64,000 bases of DNA from Xanthomonas fragariae (GCF_900183975.1 NZ_LT853882.1:372001-436000), one strand, 5' to 3'. Positions 36,575 through 49,047 are shown, counted from the stretch's first letter. Numbers and translations: made by a program. The notes: generated from the sequence alone by a model not told the origin.

Positions 36575-38299
36575 CTATCGATGCCCACGCTCTTCGCGCG
36601 CACGCACGCGGCGGTCGAACAACAATGCGCTGAGCACGATGCCCAAGCCAAGCACGACGCCGAGCAGGAACAGCGCTAGCGCTATCGCCGGATAGCCCCA
36701 CAGCTGCAAGCCGGTTTCGATACGCATCATCTGCGCCGAGGCCATGATCAGCGCTGCAGTCACGATGCCGGCCGCAACGCGGTTGGCGATCTTTTGCAGG
36801 CTTTCCATGAGGTGCGACTCTTCAAGGCCGGTGACGCGCATCTGCAATCGGTTTTCCGCGGCCAGCGAAAGAATTTCGGACATGCGGCGCGGCCCTTCGC
36901 GCACAAGATGCTGCAGTTCCATCGCTTCGCTGGCCAGGTTGGCAGCGGACAGCGATTTTTTCAGGCGCGCGCGCATCACGTGTTGCAGGTGGCGCTCCAC
37001 GACGCGACGTGTATCCAGAGTTGGCGACAACGCGCGACAGACGCCTTCCAGATTCAACAGCGTCTTGCCAAGCAGACTTAGTTCTGGTGGCGTGCGCAAA
37101 CCGTTGGAGGTGGCGATGCGCACCAGGTCCAGCACTATGCGGCCTTCGGATGTCGTGTCATGCGCGGCGTAGCGCGCGATCATCTGCCCGGTTTCGCGCT
37201 GATGGCGGTCTTCGTCGTAATCCTCCAGACGCGTGCTAAGTGCGATGGTCTCTTCGGCGACTTCCTCGCCGCGGCCATCGACAGCCGCAAACAACAGCTT
37301 GAGCAGGCGCTCGCGCAAGCGCGGCGGGACGTGCGCGACCATGCCCAGGTCGAAGATCGCCAGGCGCCCGTCTTGCAGGACGCGCAGGTTGCCCGGATGC
37401 GGGTCGGCATGAATTTCGCCATGCACAAACATCTGGTCCAGATAGCCCTTGACCAACTCGGCCGCCAGCTTGTCCATCGGTTGTTCGGTACGGCGCAGGC
37501 CCGAAATCCTGTCCACGCGCACGCCTTCAGCCAGCTGCATGGTCAGCACCTCGCGGCTGCTCAGGTCCCAGACCGGTTGCGGAACCCACAGCAGCGGGAA
37601 TGGCTTGAGATGTTGACCGAAGCGCAACAAGGTTTCCGCTTCGTCTTCGTAGTTGAGTTCGGCGCGCAGGGTCTTGCCGAATTCGCCCAACCAATCGGCA
37701 AAGCGCACGCGCCGCCCGATGCCGGTCAGCCGATCGGCAGCGGTGGCAAAACTCTTGAGCACGTCCAGATCCGAGCGCACCTGCGCAGCGACCTCGGGTT
37801 TTTGTACCTTGATCGCCACCGGCGTGCCATCGCGCAACGCAGCGCGATGCACCTGCGCCAGCGAGGCGCAGCCCAGCGGCACCGGATCGAAAAACGAGAA
37901 CGCTTTTTTGACCGACACGCCCAGCTCTTCTTCGATGATCTGGCGGATGCGTTCCACGGCTACCGAGCTGGTGTTTTCCTGCATGCGCTCAAGCGCGGTG
38001 GCGAACTCCGGCGGCACGATGTCCGGGCGCGTTGACAACATCTGACCCAATTTGACGAAGGTGGGGCCGAGCGATTCCAGGTCGGAGACGAACTGGTCCG
38101 GCGTACCTTCTGCGGGGACTTCGTACTCGTTGATCGCTGCCGGATCCAGACTCATGCCGGCAAATACGCCCGACCCGCGATACCGCAGCAACAGGCGCAG
38201 GATCTGCGTCCGCCGGCTCATGCCGCCTACCACGGAAGTATCTGCCGGGCTCGCGGGCTGGGCCGGTGCGCGGTACGGGTCGTTCGGACTCAAGGCCAT
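36575..38299 (-). CDS. AarF/ABC1/UbiB-type atypical kinase
   Basis: Encodes 574 residues. ABC1 features in order: the family-specific LGPTFVKLGQMLSTRPDIVP block (KxGQ motif, about residues 77-96), the alanine-rich loop LGCASLAQVHRA with the following VAIKVQKP lysine (about residue 162), HGEIHADPHPGNLRV catalytic loop (about residue 290) and IFDLGMVAH metal-binding site. Two C-terminal membrane helices end the protein. UbiB-type ATPases support ubiquinone synthesis or lipid handling. This one lies away from the ubi operon and could instead be one of the additional ABC1 paralogues. Confidence 0.88.
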   Translation of the reverse strand: MALSPNDPYRAPAQPASPADTSVVGGMSRRTQILRLLLRYRGSGVFAGMSLDPAAINEYEVPAEGTPDQFVSDLESLGPTFVKLGQMLSTRPDIVPPEFATALERMQENTSSVAVERIRQIIEEELGVSVKKAFSFFDPVPLGCASLAQVHRAALRDGTPVAIKVQKPEVAAQVRSDLDVLKSFATAADRLTGIGRRVRFADWLGEFGKTLRAELNYEDEAETLLRFGQHLKPFPLLWVPQPVWDLSSREVLTMQLAEGVRVDRISGLRRTEQPMDKLAAELVKGYLDQMFVHGEIHADPHPGNLRVLQDGRLAIFDLGMVAHVPPRLRERLLKLLFAAVDGRGEEVAEETIALSTRLEDYDEDRHQRETGQMIARYAAHDTTSEGRIVLDLVRIATSNGLRTPPELSLLGKTLLNLEGVCRALSPTLDTRRVVERHLQHVMRARLKKSLSAANLASEAMELQHLVREGPRRMSEILSLAAENRLQMRVTGLEESHLMESLQKIANRVAAGIVTAALIMASAQMMRIETGLQLWGYPAIALALFLLGVVLGLGIVLSALLFDRRVRAREERGHR

Positions 38300-38541
38300 C
38301 TCCGGTACGTCTTGCAAGAGGCGAGTTTGGCCAGCGCCGGGTCGTTGCGTGGTGAATCCAACCGCTCCAGCGTGGTGCATGCGAGCCCTGCCGGAACCAG
38401 CCACCACCGGGCGCAAGTGTTGCTACGCCGATGCCCGCATCACCCCTGTAACAGCGGTCAAACGCCGTGCAATGGCCGGTCATCACCCCACACAAGCGCT
38501 GGATCGGCGAGACTTCACAGCCACCAACGAAGGAACTCCGC

Positions 38542-39480
<939 letters not shown>

Positions 39481-39851
39481 ATAGTGATTGGGCTTTATCG
39501 GGGTCATGAGGGCAGTGGGTAGCCTCGGCTCGATGTGGCTGTCGATTGGGCGCCTCCGGGCGGAGTGACAGGACGCGCAAGCAGTTGTCAGCGATGCGCG
39601 AACAGTGCGCGGGTCTCCTCGGGTGGCCGCACCGCCGTTTCTCCGCCTGCACCACGGCGGCACCTTGGCGGCACCTTGCGAAGTGGCGTCCCCAATTCCG
39701 ATCCTGCCTCCTTGAGCGACTATCGCGCTTGTTAAGCTGGCTGCGAGGCCATAAACGGATTGCTGCTCATGCCAAACCTGCTGGCAACCAAGTCTGACCG
39801 GGCGCGCAGACTATGCAATGACCTCGCCCCTCGCTTGTGCGACGTAGGTCA
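39481..39851. other. Intergenic region, no gene seen
   Basis: 371 bases of GC-rich sequence with a short tandem motif (GGCGGCACCTT repeated near 39657-39679). No frame, RNA or clear hairpin is supported. Confidence 0.45.
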
Positions 39852-41252
39852 ATGCGCATGAAGAAGACGACTGAAAATCTCGATCTTGCGCAGACCACCC
39901 AGGCCGCCTCGCAGCCACCGTGCGACGAGCAGCTGGCGATGCGAGCGCCGCATGAACCGACTGCTTCCAGCGCAGGGCGCTATGGCATCGGTAGACGGCG
40001 CTTTCTTGGTTTGGGCTCGGCAGCGGTGGCGGCCGGGATCGTGGGTTCTCCGGCATGCGCGGCGATTCCCTTCGTTGGCCAGATGCGCGCAACCTGGGTG
40101 ACCAGCGCTTTCAATCTCGATTGGCCAAGTGCCGCGTCTGTCCAGATTGTCGACCCTGCCGAGCGCGTCAGGGTGCAGCAGCAGGAACTGCTGGCAATCG
40201 TCGACCAGGCCCAGGCGATGCATTTGAATACCCTGGTCTTTCAGGTCAAACCCTGTGCCGACGCGTTGTACCGCTCGCGCATTCTGCCGTGGTCGCCGGT
40301 GTTGACAGGCGTGCTTGGAAAGCACCCAGGTTTCGATCCGCTGGCATTCCTGCTGCGGCATGCGCATGCGCGCGGCATCCACGTGCATGCCTGGCTCAAT
40401 CCCTACCACGTGTCGACTCGCCTGGATCAGGCCACGCTCAATGCATTCACGACCGCATCGAATGATTCGCCGCAGAGCGTCTATGTGCGGCATCCGGACT
40501 GGGTTGGCGTTGCTGCTGATCGGCTGATGCTCAATCCGGGACTTCCGGCCGTGCGCCGCTGGATCTGCAAAGTGGTTGCTGAACTGGTGGCCTGCTACAA
40601 CGTCGATGGCGTGCAGTTCGACGACTACTTCTACACCGAATCGGCGCAGTCCCCATTCGACGACGCGCAGACTTACGCCACGTATGGGTCCGGGTTCGCC
40701 GACAAAGGCGATTGGCGTCGGCACAACACCTATCGTTTGATGCGCGAGGTGGCCGGGACCATTCGCGCGATCAGGCCGGGTGTGGCATTCGGGGTCAGCC
40801 CGGCTGGCGTATGGCGCAATCGGCAGGATGATCCGCTGGGGTCGGACACGCAGGCAGGTGGGCCCGCGTTCGATACCGTGTACGCCGATACTCGCCGTTG
40901 GGTACGCGAAGAAATCGTCGACTACATCGTGCCACAGATCTACTGGCCGCTCGCCCGCCAAGCAGTGCGCTACGACACCCTCGCACGCTGGTGGGCGGAC
41001 ACCGTGCGCGGTCGTCGCGTGCAGCTTTACATCGGCATGGCGTTGTACAAAGTCGGGACTGCCAGTGCGCTGGAGCCAGATTGGACAGTCGACGGCGGCG
41101 TGCCGGAGATTGCCCGCCAGTTGGATGTGAATGCATCACTGCCGGAGGTTGGTGGGTGCATGCTGTTTCGACAGGGATTTCTCGCTGCAACCCAGACCCA
41201 ACAGGTCGTGGACTATCTCAAGCTGCGTTGGCAAGATCCTTCGCGCAACTGA
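39852..41252 (+). CDS. Tat-exported glycoside hydrolase-like protein (GHL10/DUF187, YddW type)
   Basis: Encodes about 466 residues. After a 45-residue leader comes a twin-arginine signal (GRRRFLGLGSAAVAAG) with an AxA site (ACAAIP), so a folded protein is exported to the periplasm. The catalytic-type TIM barrel has ATWVTSAFNLDWPS, LVFQVKPCADALYRS, HVHAWLNPYHV, VDGVQFDDYFY and DYIVPQIYWPL, which follow the family that cleaves denuded peptidoglycan glycan (DigH-like). The start choice between 39852 and 39858 is unclear. No partner gene is next to it. Confidence 0.85.
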   Translation: MRMKKTTENLDLAQTTQAASQPPCDEQLAMRAPHEPTASSAGRYGIGRRRFLGLGSAAVAAGIVGSPACAAIPFVGQMRATWVTSAFNLDWPSAASVQIVDPAERVRVQQQELLAIVDQAQAMHLNTLVFQVKPCADALYRSRILPWSPVLTGVLGKHPGFDPLAFLLRHAHARGIHVHAWLNPYHVSTRLDQATLNAFTTASNDSPQSVYVRHPDWVGVAADRLMLNPGLPAVRRWICKVVAELVACYNVDGVQFDDYFYTESAQSPFDDAQTYATYGSGFADKGDWRRHNTYRLMREVAGTIRAIRPGVAFGVSPAGVWRNRQDDPLGSDTQAGGPAFDTVYADTRRWVREEIVDYIVPQIYWPLARQAVRYDTLARWWADTVRGRRVQLYIGMALYKVGTASALEPDWTVDGGVPEIARQLDVNASLPEVGGCMLFRQGFLAATQTQQVVDYLKLRWQDPSRN

Positions 41253-41356
41253 CCAGACGGGCGCCGCTGCCGAGTGGTTGTGCTAGCTACGCCAAGTTGT
41301 CGTGTCTCCATGCGTGCTCCGGGTTCTAGCGGTGTCCGCACCCTGGGGGCCGGCCT

Positions 41357-42985
41357 CTAGTCGGCGCTGATCACGCGATTCTTGCCGGCCGCCTTGGCGT
41401 CGTACATGGCGCGGTCGGCGCGGCGGATCAGCTCGTCCTGAGCTTCGTCGATGTGCCGTAGCGCCACGCCAGCACTGAAGCTGATGAACACGCGCGCATC
41501 GTCGTACAACAGCGAGCGCTGCGACAAAGCGCGTTGCAGGCGGATCACCGCTGCGCTGGCCTCGAAAATGGTCGAGTCCGGCAGCAACAACACGAACTCC
41601 TCGCCGCCAAAACGGGCGATGGCGTCGGTGGTGCGCAACACCGCTTTAGCCACGTCCACGGTGTGGCGCAGCGCGGCGTCGCCACCGGCATGGCCATGGG
41701 TCTCGTTGAGGCGGCGGAAGTCGTCCAGGTCCAGCATCGCCACGCACAGCGGTTGGCCGCTGCGCTGGGTACGTACGGCTTCGCGCTGGAACAGTTCTTC
41801 AAAGCCGCGCCGGTTGAGCGCGCTGGTGAGCTGGTCTTCGCGCACGAGGCCGGCGACGTCTTTGAGCTCTTGTTGGAGCGAGGCGATGCGCTGTTCGGAC
41901 TCTTCGACCTGACGGCGTGCCGAAAGCAGTTCATCGCGGGCGGCCAATGCCTGCGCCTGCACGCCGGCGGTGTCCTGCAGCAGATCCTGCAATAGCCGGT
42001 TGAGGTCAGGAATGCCGCGAGCGTCGCCGATCGCTTGCGAATACCCGGCAACGCGATCATGGTATTCGCCGGTGCTGGTGGCCATCCCATCGAGCCGGTC
42101 GACGAAGGACACCATCATCTCGCGCATGGCGGTCTTGGAATCGGCGATGCCTTGCTTGAGCACGCCTTGCTTGTAGATGACCCCGCGCAAGGTGCCGCGT
42201 GCCTGTTCGATCGAGCTGACGTCCAGCGGGCCGGAGATCAGCTGCCGCACCACCGAAATCTGACCCTGCAACCAGCTGCGATCGTCCAGAAGTTCGCCGA
42301 CGTTTTCCAATAATAGATCGAACAAGCCGAACAACAGGTTCTGCTGTTCGCTGGCGTCTTCGGCACACAGCCCGATCTGATGGCTCAGCTCGCGCAGCCG
42401 TTGTTCCAGCGTGATCAGCTCAAGCCCCGGGCGCCAATGGCGCAGCGCCGATGCCAGCGTCTGCGCCTCTGCGGCCAGCTCCGGGCTGCGTTGCAGCAGG
42501 GTGGCTAGCGCATTGCCCAGCGCATGACGCAGCAGGTCGCGCAATTGCTCGGCTTCGGTGCGTCCTTCGGCCAGCGAATCGCCGATATCGACGGTGCGGA
42601 TGTATTTGTCGATCAATTGACGCAGTGCGCGACCGTAGCCGGGCCAGTCGCCGGCCGCATACGCCGCGCTCAGGCGCCCCCCCATGTCGCCGAGTTCACC
42701 GTGCAGGCTGGTGATGCCTTCGGCAAACGCCAGCAGCAGCGCTTCCGGGTGGGCGGCATGCGAAAACAGATGCATCAATAGTGCCGTGGCAGCAGCTGGA
42801 TCGTGCGTGCCGGACTTGGCCTTGGCCGGGACCAACTGATGCGCCGCTAAATCTTGCCCGTCGCGCCCGCTGTTCATTACGCTGGGCATCGCAGCGGCAG
42901 GGCGCGCGGTATCCCCGCCGCCCCAAGACAGCAGGCGACGCAGCCCGCTACGCGGGCGGCTTGGGTGTTCAGGCTGGTCCGCCAT
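41357..42985 (-). CDS. Diguanylate cyclase (GGDEF domain) with I-site
   Basis: Encodes 542 residues. The first 370 residues are helical with no recognised sensor and resemble the N-terminal part of other Xanthomonas cytoplasmic cyclases; a coiled coil (SARRQVEESEQRIASLQQEL) leads into the GGDEF domain. The active site is RFGGEEFVLLLPD (about residue 464) and an intact inhibitory site RTTD precedes it by five residues, so c-di-GMP synthesis with product feedback is expected. It is divergent from glgA across a 490-base gap. No membrane segment is seen with this start. Confidence 0.9.
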   Translation of the reverse strand: MADQPEHPSRPRSGLRRLLSWGGGDTARPAAAMPSVMNSGRDGQDLAAHQLVPAKAKSGTHDPAAATALLMHLFSHAAHPEALLLAFAEGITSLHGELGDMGGRLSAAYAAGDWPGYGRALRQLIDKYIRTVDIGDSLAEGRTEAEQLRDLLRHALGNALATLLQRSPELAAEAQTLASALRHWRPGLELITLEQRLRELSHQIGLCAEDASEQQNLLFGLFDLLLENVGELLDDRSWLQGQISVVRQLISGPLDVSSIEQARGTLRGVIYKQGVLKQGIADSKTAMREMMVSFVDRLDGMATSTGEYHDRVAGYSQAIGDARGIPDLNRLLQDLLQDTAGVQAQALAARDELLSARRQVEESEQRIASLQQELKDVAGLVREDQLTSALNRRGFEELFQREAVRTQRSGQPLCVAMLDLDDFRRLNETHGHAGGDAALRHTVDVAKAVLRTTDAIARFGGEEFVLLLPDSTIFEASAAVIRLQRALSQRSLLYDDARVFISFSAGVALRHIDEAQDELIRRADRAMYDAKAAGKNRVISAD

Positions 42986-43475
42986 CCGCCAGGGTCTCAA
43001 AAGATCGTAGTGCTGACTTTTGTTATCGGCGCGCATGCGGGTCGCTTGAGCAAGCCGAGCCATACCGCGCAGCAAAAGTATGCAGACAATGAGCAACGCA
43101 ACGTTGCGACTGACGACGCGAAAGCGCGAATGAACAAGTTATACAGGTGAGAACGAATGCAGCTCCAATCTCCCGCATTCGGTGCGTTTCACTCCTGACG
43201 CACCAATAGAGGGATGTCATCGCCCTGCTAATGTCTGGCGCATGCCTGCCTGTATGCGCTGTTGTGCATCAGCGAATGCGGGCTGTCTCAGAAAAGTCAG
43301 CACGTGTTCACGCGTATTTTATTTGGTCGGGGTGTAGATTCACCGGCAAGGGCAACAGTGGGACACGCGCGTTGCCTCCGCTCCTCATTCGTAGCAGGTT
43401 GTCTGGCTGAATTGGCAGACGATGGTTTTCGCTTCGCTGTTTTCCGTCTCCATCCACTTTACGACGGGCGTTTAG
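42986..43475. other. Divergent promoter region of cyclase gene and glgA
   Basis: 490 bases without a supported gene. This region should hold the promoters of the diguanylate cyclase and of the whole glycogen/trehalose series. A GCGCATGCCTGCCTGTATGCGC imperfect palindrome (about 43241-43262, quoted only in outline) is the one structured patch. Confidence 0.4.
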
Positions 43476-45059
43476 ATGGTTGCCACGATGCCGCTTCACG
43501 CTACCACCGCACGCTTAGAGCGCAGCACGATGCTCCCTACTCTGAACAAGAGCGGGCGACCGCGTGATGCACGCGGACGTTTCATCCGTCACCACGAGCG
43601 GTTGCCGGTGTCGCTGGCCGACACGCGCGGTGCCTTGTTCGTGGTATCGGAGATGGCCGACTTCATCAAGGCCGGTGGTCTGGGCGATGTGGCGGCCGCG
43701 CTGCCACGCGCGCTGCGCCATCGCTACGACGTGCGGGTGTTGATCCCCGGTTACCGTGCGGTGCTCGAGCGCGCCGGCAAGGTGGAAATCGTTGGTCGCG
43801 TGTTGGCGCATGCTGCGCTGCCGGCCTGCGACATCGGTCGCATCGTGCAGTCCGACGGCCTACCGATCTACATCCTGTTGTCCAAGGAACTGTTCGAACG
43901 GGACGGCTCGCCATACGTGAGCACCAGCGGGTCGGAGTTCGAAGACAACGCGATTCGCTTCGCCACCTTGTCGCATGCTGCCGCGCAGATCGCCGCCGGC
44001 CATGCCGGGCTGGGCTGGAAGCCGCGCCTGCTGCATCTCAACGATTGGCCATGCGCTTTGGCGGCGGCGTATGTGCGTTGGTCCGGTGGCACCACGCCGT
44101 GCCTGCTCACCATCCACAACCTGGCCTATCAGGGCCTGGTGCCGTATTCGATGGCCGCTGCGCTGGGCATTCCCGCCGAGCATGTGGCCGACCTGGAGTT
44201 TTACGGGCAGATGTCATTTCTGCGCGGCGGCATCGTCAATGCCGACCATGTCAACACGGTCAGTGTCAGCTACGCCAAGCAGATCATCGGCCCGGCGCAG
44301 GGTTGCGGGCTGGATCGTTTGCTGGCCGCTCGTGCGGCCAAGGGCACACTCACCGGCATCGTCAACGGTATCGATGCCAGCTGGGACCCGCGGACCGACC
44401 AATACCTGGATTCGCATTTCAGCGTGAACCAGTGGCATGGCCGTCAGGCCAATGCTGCGCAGGTGCGCAAGGCGTTCGGGCTACGCGAGAGCACCGGCCC
44501 GTTGTTTGCGGTGGTGTCGCGGCTGGTGCATCAGAAGGGCCTGGACCTGATCTGCGAGGTCGCGCCGCAGATTGTGGCGGCCGGTGGCCAGATCGCAGTG
44601 ATCGGCGGCGGCGAGCCGGAGATCGAACAACGTGTTGCCGAGCTGACCCGGCGCTATCCTGGCCAGGTCGGTGCCTTCATCGGTTTCGAGGAAGGTCTGG
44701 CGCGGCGTATGTTTGCCGGTGCCGACTTCCTGCTGATGCCCTCGCGTTTCGAGCCCTGCGGCCTGAGCCAGATGTACGCGCAGCGCTTCGGCTGCCTGCC
44801 GATTGCGCACGCCACCGGTGGACTGATCGACACCGTGGACGATGGCGTCACCGGTTTCCTGTTCCAGCACGCCAGCGTGGAAGCGTTGCGCCGCTGCCTG
44901 GAGCGCGCGTTCCGCACCTTCCGTCTGCCCAGCCTGCTGGCGGCGATGCGGCGTGCGGCGATGCTGCGTCCCAGTGGCTGGGATGTGGCCGGCAAGAAGT
45001 ATCTGTCTCTCTACGAACGCACCGCCGCAACCGCGCCCGCGTTTGCGACGGTGTCATGA
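43476..45059 (+). CDS. glgA: Glycogen synthase (ADP-glucose, GT5)
   Basis: Encodes 527 residues with the start used here. After an N-terminal extension of about 45 residues not found in E. coli GlgA come [20 protein letters not shown] (ADP-glucose-binding KxGGL, about residue 64) and [19 protein letters not shown] with the catalytic glutamate (about residue 425). It elongates alpha-1,4-glucan. The native start may be one of the internal ATGs (for example the codon of MLPTLNK). It overlaps glgB by four bases and heads the glgA-glgB-treZ-malQ-treY series. Confidence 0.93.
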   Translation: MVATMPLHATTARLERSTMLPTLNKSGRPRDARGRFIRHHERLPVSLADTRGALFVVSEMADFIKAGGLGDVAAALPRALRHRYDVRVLIPGYRAVLERAGKVEIVGRVLAHAALPACDIGRIVQSDGLPIYILLSKELFERDGSPYVSTSGSEFEDNAIRFATLSHAAAQIAAGHAGLGWKPRLLHLNDWPCALAAAYVRWSGGTTPCLLTIHNLAYQGLVPYSMAAALGIPAEHVADLEFYGQMSFLRGGIVNADHVNTVSVSYAKQIIGPAQGCGLDRLLAARAAKGTLTGIVNGIDASWDPRTDQYLDSHFSVNQWHGRQANAAQVRKAFGLRESTGPLFAVVSRLVHQKGLDLICEVAPQIVAAGGQIAVIGGGEPEIEQRVAELTRRYPGQVGAFIGFEEGLARRMFAGADFLLMPSRFEPCGLSQMYAQRFGCLPIAHATGGLIDTVDDGVTGFLFQHASVEALRRCLERAFRTFRLPSLLAAMRRAAMLRPSGWDVAGKKYLSLYERTAATAPAFATVS

Positions 45060-47287
45060 GCGAACGGCTGGGCGTGCAGGGGCGGGACACGGAAGCAGAC
45101 GGTGGGACCACGGCAGACATGTCCGAGATCTCGCAGACCTTGCAGGCACTGGCCGATGGACTGCCCGCCGACGCGTTCGCGGTGCTGGGCCCGCACCCAC
45201 AGGCCGACGGTCGCCGCCACGTGTGCGTGCTGGCCCCGGGTGCCGAGGCGATGGGCCTGATTGATCCGCGCGGCAAGCTGCTGGCGCGTATGCAGGCCAG
45301 CCCGATCGAAGGAGTGTTTGAAGGCACGCTGGCGGTCGAAGGGCCGTACCGGCTGCGAATCGTCTGGCCGGACGTGGTACAGGAGATCGAAGACCCCTAC
45401 GCGTTTGCGGCCAGCCTCGACGAATCGACCTTTCTGCAGATCGCTGCAGGCGATGGTCAGGCATTGCGCAGCGCCTTGGGCGCGCAGCATCTACGCTGCA
45501 ACGGGGTGCCGGGCGTGCGCTTCGCGGTCTGGGCGCCGCATGCACAACGCGTCGCGGTGGTCGGCGATTTCAATGGCTGGGACGTGCGACGGCATCCGAT
45601 GGGTCAGCGCATCGGTGGCTTCTGGGAACTGTTCCTGCCCCGCGTGGAGGCCGGCGCCCGCTACAAGTACGCCGTCACTGCCGCCGATGGTCGGATCCTG
45701 CTCAAGGCCGACCCGGTGGCGCGTCAAAGCGAACTGCCGCCGGCCACCGCTTCGGTGGTGCCGGGTGCCGCCGCGTTCGCGTGGACCGATGCTGCCTGGA
45801 TGGCCAATCGCGATGCGAGCGCGGTGCCGGCGCCGCTGTCGATCTACGAGGTGCATGCCGCCTCCTGGCGGCGCGATGAGCACAACCAGCCGCTGGACTG
45901 GCCGACTCTGGCCGAACAACTGATCTCGTACGTGCAGCAACTCGGCTTCACCCATATCGAATTGCTGCCGATCACAGAGCATCCGTTCGGCGGCTCGTGG
46001 GGCTATCAACCGCTGGGCCTGTATGCGCCCACCGCGCGCCATGGCAGCCCGGACGGTTTTGCGCAGTTCGTCGATGCCTGCCATCGCGCCGGCATCGGCG
46101 TGATTCTGGATTGGGTCAGCGCGCACTTCCCCGATGATGCGCATGGCCTCGCGCAGTTCGACGGCGGCGCCCTGTACGAACATGCCGACCCGCGCGAAGG
46201 CAGGCATCGCGACTGGAATACGCTGATCTACAACTACGGTCGGCCCGAAGTGACCGCCTACCTAATGGGCAGCGCGCTGGAGTGGATCGACCATTACCAT
46301 CTCGACGGCCTGCGCGTGGATGCGGTGGCCTCGATGCTGTATCGCGACTACGGTCGCGCCGAGGGCGAGTGGTTGCCCAATGCGCATGGCGGCCGCGAAA
46401 ATCTCGAAGCAGTGGCGTTTTTGCGCCAGCTCAATCACAAGATCGCTGCGCGCTTTCCCGGCGTGATGACGATTGCCGAAGAATCCACCGCCTGGCCGGG
46501 TGTGACCGCGCCGATCGGCGACGGCGGCCTGGGCTTCACGCACAAGTGGAACATGGGCTGGATGCACGACACGCTGAGCTACATGCAGCGTGATCCGGTC
46601 GAGCGCGCGCAGCACCACAGCCAGCTCACCTTCGGCCTGGTGTACGCGTTCTCCGAACGGTTCGTGTTGCCGATGTCGCACGACGAAGTGGTGCACGGTA
46701 CCGGCGGCCTGCTCGGTCAGATGCCGGGCGACGACTGGCGGCGTTTCGCCAATTTGCGCGCCTATCTGGCGCTGATGTGGGCGCACCCGGGCGACAAATT
46801 GCTGTTCATGGGCGCCGAATTCGGCCAGTGGAGCGATTGGAATCACGATCAGTCGCTGGACTGGCATTTGCTCGATGGCGCGCCGCATCGTGGTGTGCAG
46901 CAACTGGTGGGCGATCTCAACGCCGCACTGCGTCGTGTGCCGGCGTTGTATCGCGGCACCCATCGCGCCGACGGTTTCGACTGGAGCGTGGCCGACGATG
47001 CGCGCAACAGCGTACTGGCTTTCATTCGCTACGATCCCGATGGCGGCGCGCCACTGCTTGTGGTGAGCAACCTCACTCCGCAACCGCATCACGACTATCG
47101 CGTGGGGGTGCCGCGTGCCGGCAACTGGCGCGAGATCCTCAACACCGACAGTGCCCACTACGGCGGCAGCAACCTCGGTAACAGCGGTCGTCTTGCGACC
47201 GAGCCGATGGGCATGTATGGGCATGCGCAACGCCTGCGCCTGACCCTACCGCCGCTGGCCACAACCTATCTGCAAGCGGAGAAATAA
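45056..47287 (+). CDS. glgB: 1,4-alpha-glucan branching enzyme (GH13)
   Basis: Encodes 743 residues. An N-terminal carbohydrate-binding domain (FAVLGPH start) and a second one ([20 protein letters not shown]) precede the GH13 barrel. Catalytic residues sit in [12 protein letters not shown] (Asp, about 420), [11 protein letters not shown] (Glu, about 474) and [11 protein letters not shown] (Asp, about 541). It creates alpha-1,6 branches in the glucan made by GlgA. ATGA overlap with glgA indicates translational coupling. Two bases separate it from treZ. Confidence 0.95.
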   Translation: MSERLGVQGRDTEADGGTTADMSEISQTLQALADGLPADAFAVLGPHPQADGRRHVCVLAPGAEAMGLIDPRGKLLARMQASPIEGVFEGTLAVEGPYRLRIVWPDVVQEIEDPYAFAASLDESTFLQIAAGDGQALRSALGAQHLRCNGVPGVRFAVWAPHAQRVAVVGDFNGWDVRRHPMGQRIGGFWELFLPRVEAGARYKYAVTAADGRILLKADPVARQSELPPATASVVPGAAAFAWTDAAWMANRDASAVPAPLSIYEVHAASWRRDEHNQPLDWPTLAEQLISYVQQLGFTHIELLPITEHPFGGSWGYQPLGLYAPTARHGSPDGFAQFVDACHRAGIGVILDWVSAHFPDDAHGLAQFDGGALYEHADPREGRHRDWNTLIYNYGRPEVTAYLMGSALEWIDHYHLDGLRVDAVASMLYRDYGRAEGEWLPNAHGGRENLEAVAFLRQLNHKIAARFPGVMTIAEESTAWPGVTAPIGDGGLGFTHKWNMGWMHDTLSYMQRDPVERAQHHSQLTFGLVYAFSERFVLPMSHDEVVHGTGGLLGQMPGDDWRRFANLRAYLALMWAHPGDKLLFMGAEFGQWSDWNHDQSLDWHLLDGAPHRGVQQLVGDLNAALRRVPALYRGTHRADGFDWSVADDARNSVLAFIRYDPDGGAPLLVVSNLTPQPHHDYRVGVPRAGNWREILNTDSAHYGGSNLGNSGRLATEPMGMYGHAQRLRLTLPPLATTYLQAEK

Positions 47288-47289
47288 CA

Positions 47290-49047
47290 ATGAACGAGCG
47301 CAACGTAACCACACCGGCCTGGGGCGCCTGGCCGGCGGGTGAGGGACAGGTGCGCTTCGCGCTCTGGGCACCGGATGCCAACAGCGTGGATGTGGTTTTC
47401 GACGATGCCGCGCGGGTCGCGCTGCAAGCGGGACAAGACGGTTTTTTCAGCGCAGTGATCGACTGCGCGGCAGATGCGCGTTATCGCTACAGCGTCGATG
47501 GCGGCGAGCCGGTGCCGGATCCGGCCTCGCGCTGGCAGCCCGACGGCGTGCATGGCTCCAGCGCAGTGCAGCGCACTGACGGCTACCGCTGGAACAACAC
47601 CCAGTGGCAAGGACGACCATGGGATGAGGCGGTGATCTACGAATTGCATGTGGGCACCTGCGGCGGCTATGCCGGTGTGCAGGCGCAGTTGCCGCAGCTG
47701 GCGGCGATGGGCATTACCGCAATCGAGTTGATGCCGTTGAGCGCGTTTCCCGGCGCGCACAACTGGGGCTACGACGGCGTGCTGCCGTACGCACCGGTCC
47801 AAGCCTATGGCACCCCGGACGAACTGAAGGCGCTGATCGACGCCGCACACGGGCATGGCCTGATGGTGTTGCTGGATGTGGTCTACAACCACTTCGGCCC
47901 GGACGGTAATTACCTGCACAGCTACGCCGCTGCGTTTTTCAACGAAGACAAGCCCACTCCGTGGGGCGCGGCGATCGATTTCCGCAAGCTTCCGGTGCAG
48001 CGTTATTTCCTCGACAACGCGCTGATGTGGCTGCACGAATACGGCTTGGACGGCCTGCGCATGGACGCAGTGCATGCCATCTCGCCGAACGCATTCCTGG
48101 ACATCTTGCGCGAGACCGTGGAGGCCAGCCGGCCGCCCGGCCGGCATGTGCATCTGGTGCTGGAAAACGAGGCAAATCAGGCGTCGCAGCTGCAACTCGG
48201 CTACACCGCGCAATGGGACGATGACTTCCACAACGCCTTGCATGTGTTGCTGACCGGCGAAGAAGAAGGTTATTACGCCGCGTTCGCCGATCAACCGACC
48301 CAGCATCTGGCGCGTGTGCTCGGTGAGGGCTTTGCGTATCAAGGCCAGCTGGATCCGCGCGGACATGTGCGTGGCGAACCGAGCGGCGCGTTGCCGCCGT
48401 ACAAGTTCGTGGTGTTTGCACAGAACCACGACCAGATCGGTAACCGTGCGCGTGGCGAACGCTTGAGCGTGTTGGTATCGCAACAACGGCTGCGCGCCGC
48501 GTTGGCGTTGACCGCGTTGACCCCGATGATTCCGCTGTTTTTCATGGGCGAACCATGGGGTGCCAAACAGCCGTTCCTGTTCTTCACCGACTTTGGCCCG
48601 CCGTTGGACGATGCGGTGCGTGAAGGTCGCCGCCGCGAGTTCTCCCATTTCGCTGCGTTCGCCGATGAGGCCCAGCGCGCCACCATTCCCGACCCGAACA
48701 GCCAGGCCACCTTCGCGGCCTCGCGTTCGCCAATCGACGATGCTGCGCATGGCGATGGCGCGCAGTGGACGGCGTGGTTCACTGCACTGTTGGCTGTGCG
48801 TCGCCAGTGGTTGGTGCCGGGTCTTGCGCAAGCGCGCGCCGTGCGTGCCAGCGTGCTGGCCGATGGCGCGGTGACGGCCACGTGGGAGTTGCCGGACGGG
48901 CTGTGGCATATCGCCTTCAACGTGGGCAAGGTGGCAGTGCCGCTGCCGCCGTTGCGCGGGTGTGTGGCGCATGCCGAAAACGTCGATGCCGATGCGCAGC
49001 AATTGCCGGTCGATGGCTTTATCGCCTGGCACGAGGATCGGGCATGA
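47290..49047 (+). CDS. treZ: Malto-oligosyltrehalose trehalohydrolase
   Basis: Encodes 585 residues. GH13 with an N-terminal beta domain (VRFALWAPDANSVDVVFDD). Catalytic blocks: LDGLRMDAVHAI (Asp, about 258), HLVLENEANQ (Glu, about 292) and FAQNHDQIGNRARGERL (Asp, about 380), the last being typical of TreZ rather than GlgB. It releases trehalose from the malto-oligosyltrehalose formed by TreY. A GGAG ribosome site lies ten bases before the start, and the stop overlaps malQ. Confidence 0.94.
   Translation: MNERNVTTPAWGAWPAGEGQVRFALWAPDANSVDVVFDDAARVALQAGQDGFFSAVIDCAADARYRYSVDGGEPVPDPASRWQPDGVHGSSAVQRTDGYRWNNTQWQGRPWDEAVIYELHVGTCGGYAGVQAQLPQLAAMGITAIELMPLSAFPGAHNWGYDGVLPYAPVQAYGTPDELKALIDAAHGHGLMVLLDVVYNHFGPDGNYLHSYAAAFFNEDKPTPWGAAIDFRKLPVQRYFLDNALMWLHEYGLDGLRMDAVHAISPNAFLDILRETVEASRPPGRHVHLVLENEANQASQLQLGYTAQWDDDFHNALHVLLTGEEEGYYAAFADQPTQHLARVLGEGFAYQGQLDPRGHVRGEPSGALPPYKFVVFAQNHDQIGNRARGERLSVLVSQQRLRAALALTALTPMIPLFFMGEPWGAKQPFLFFTDFGPPLDDAVREGRRREFSHFAAFADEAQRATIPDPNSQATFAASRSPIDDAAHGDGAQWTAWFTALLAVRRQWLVPGLAQARAVRASVLADGAVTATWELPDGLWHIAFNVGKVAVPLPPLRGCVAHAENVDADAQQLPVDGFIAWHEDRA

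Noticed and set aside
44045..45055. Upstream extension of the glgB frame by about 340 codons into glgA
   Set aside because: The extension is out of frame with glgA coding and has no homology; the ATGA overlap gives the natural glgB start.
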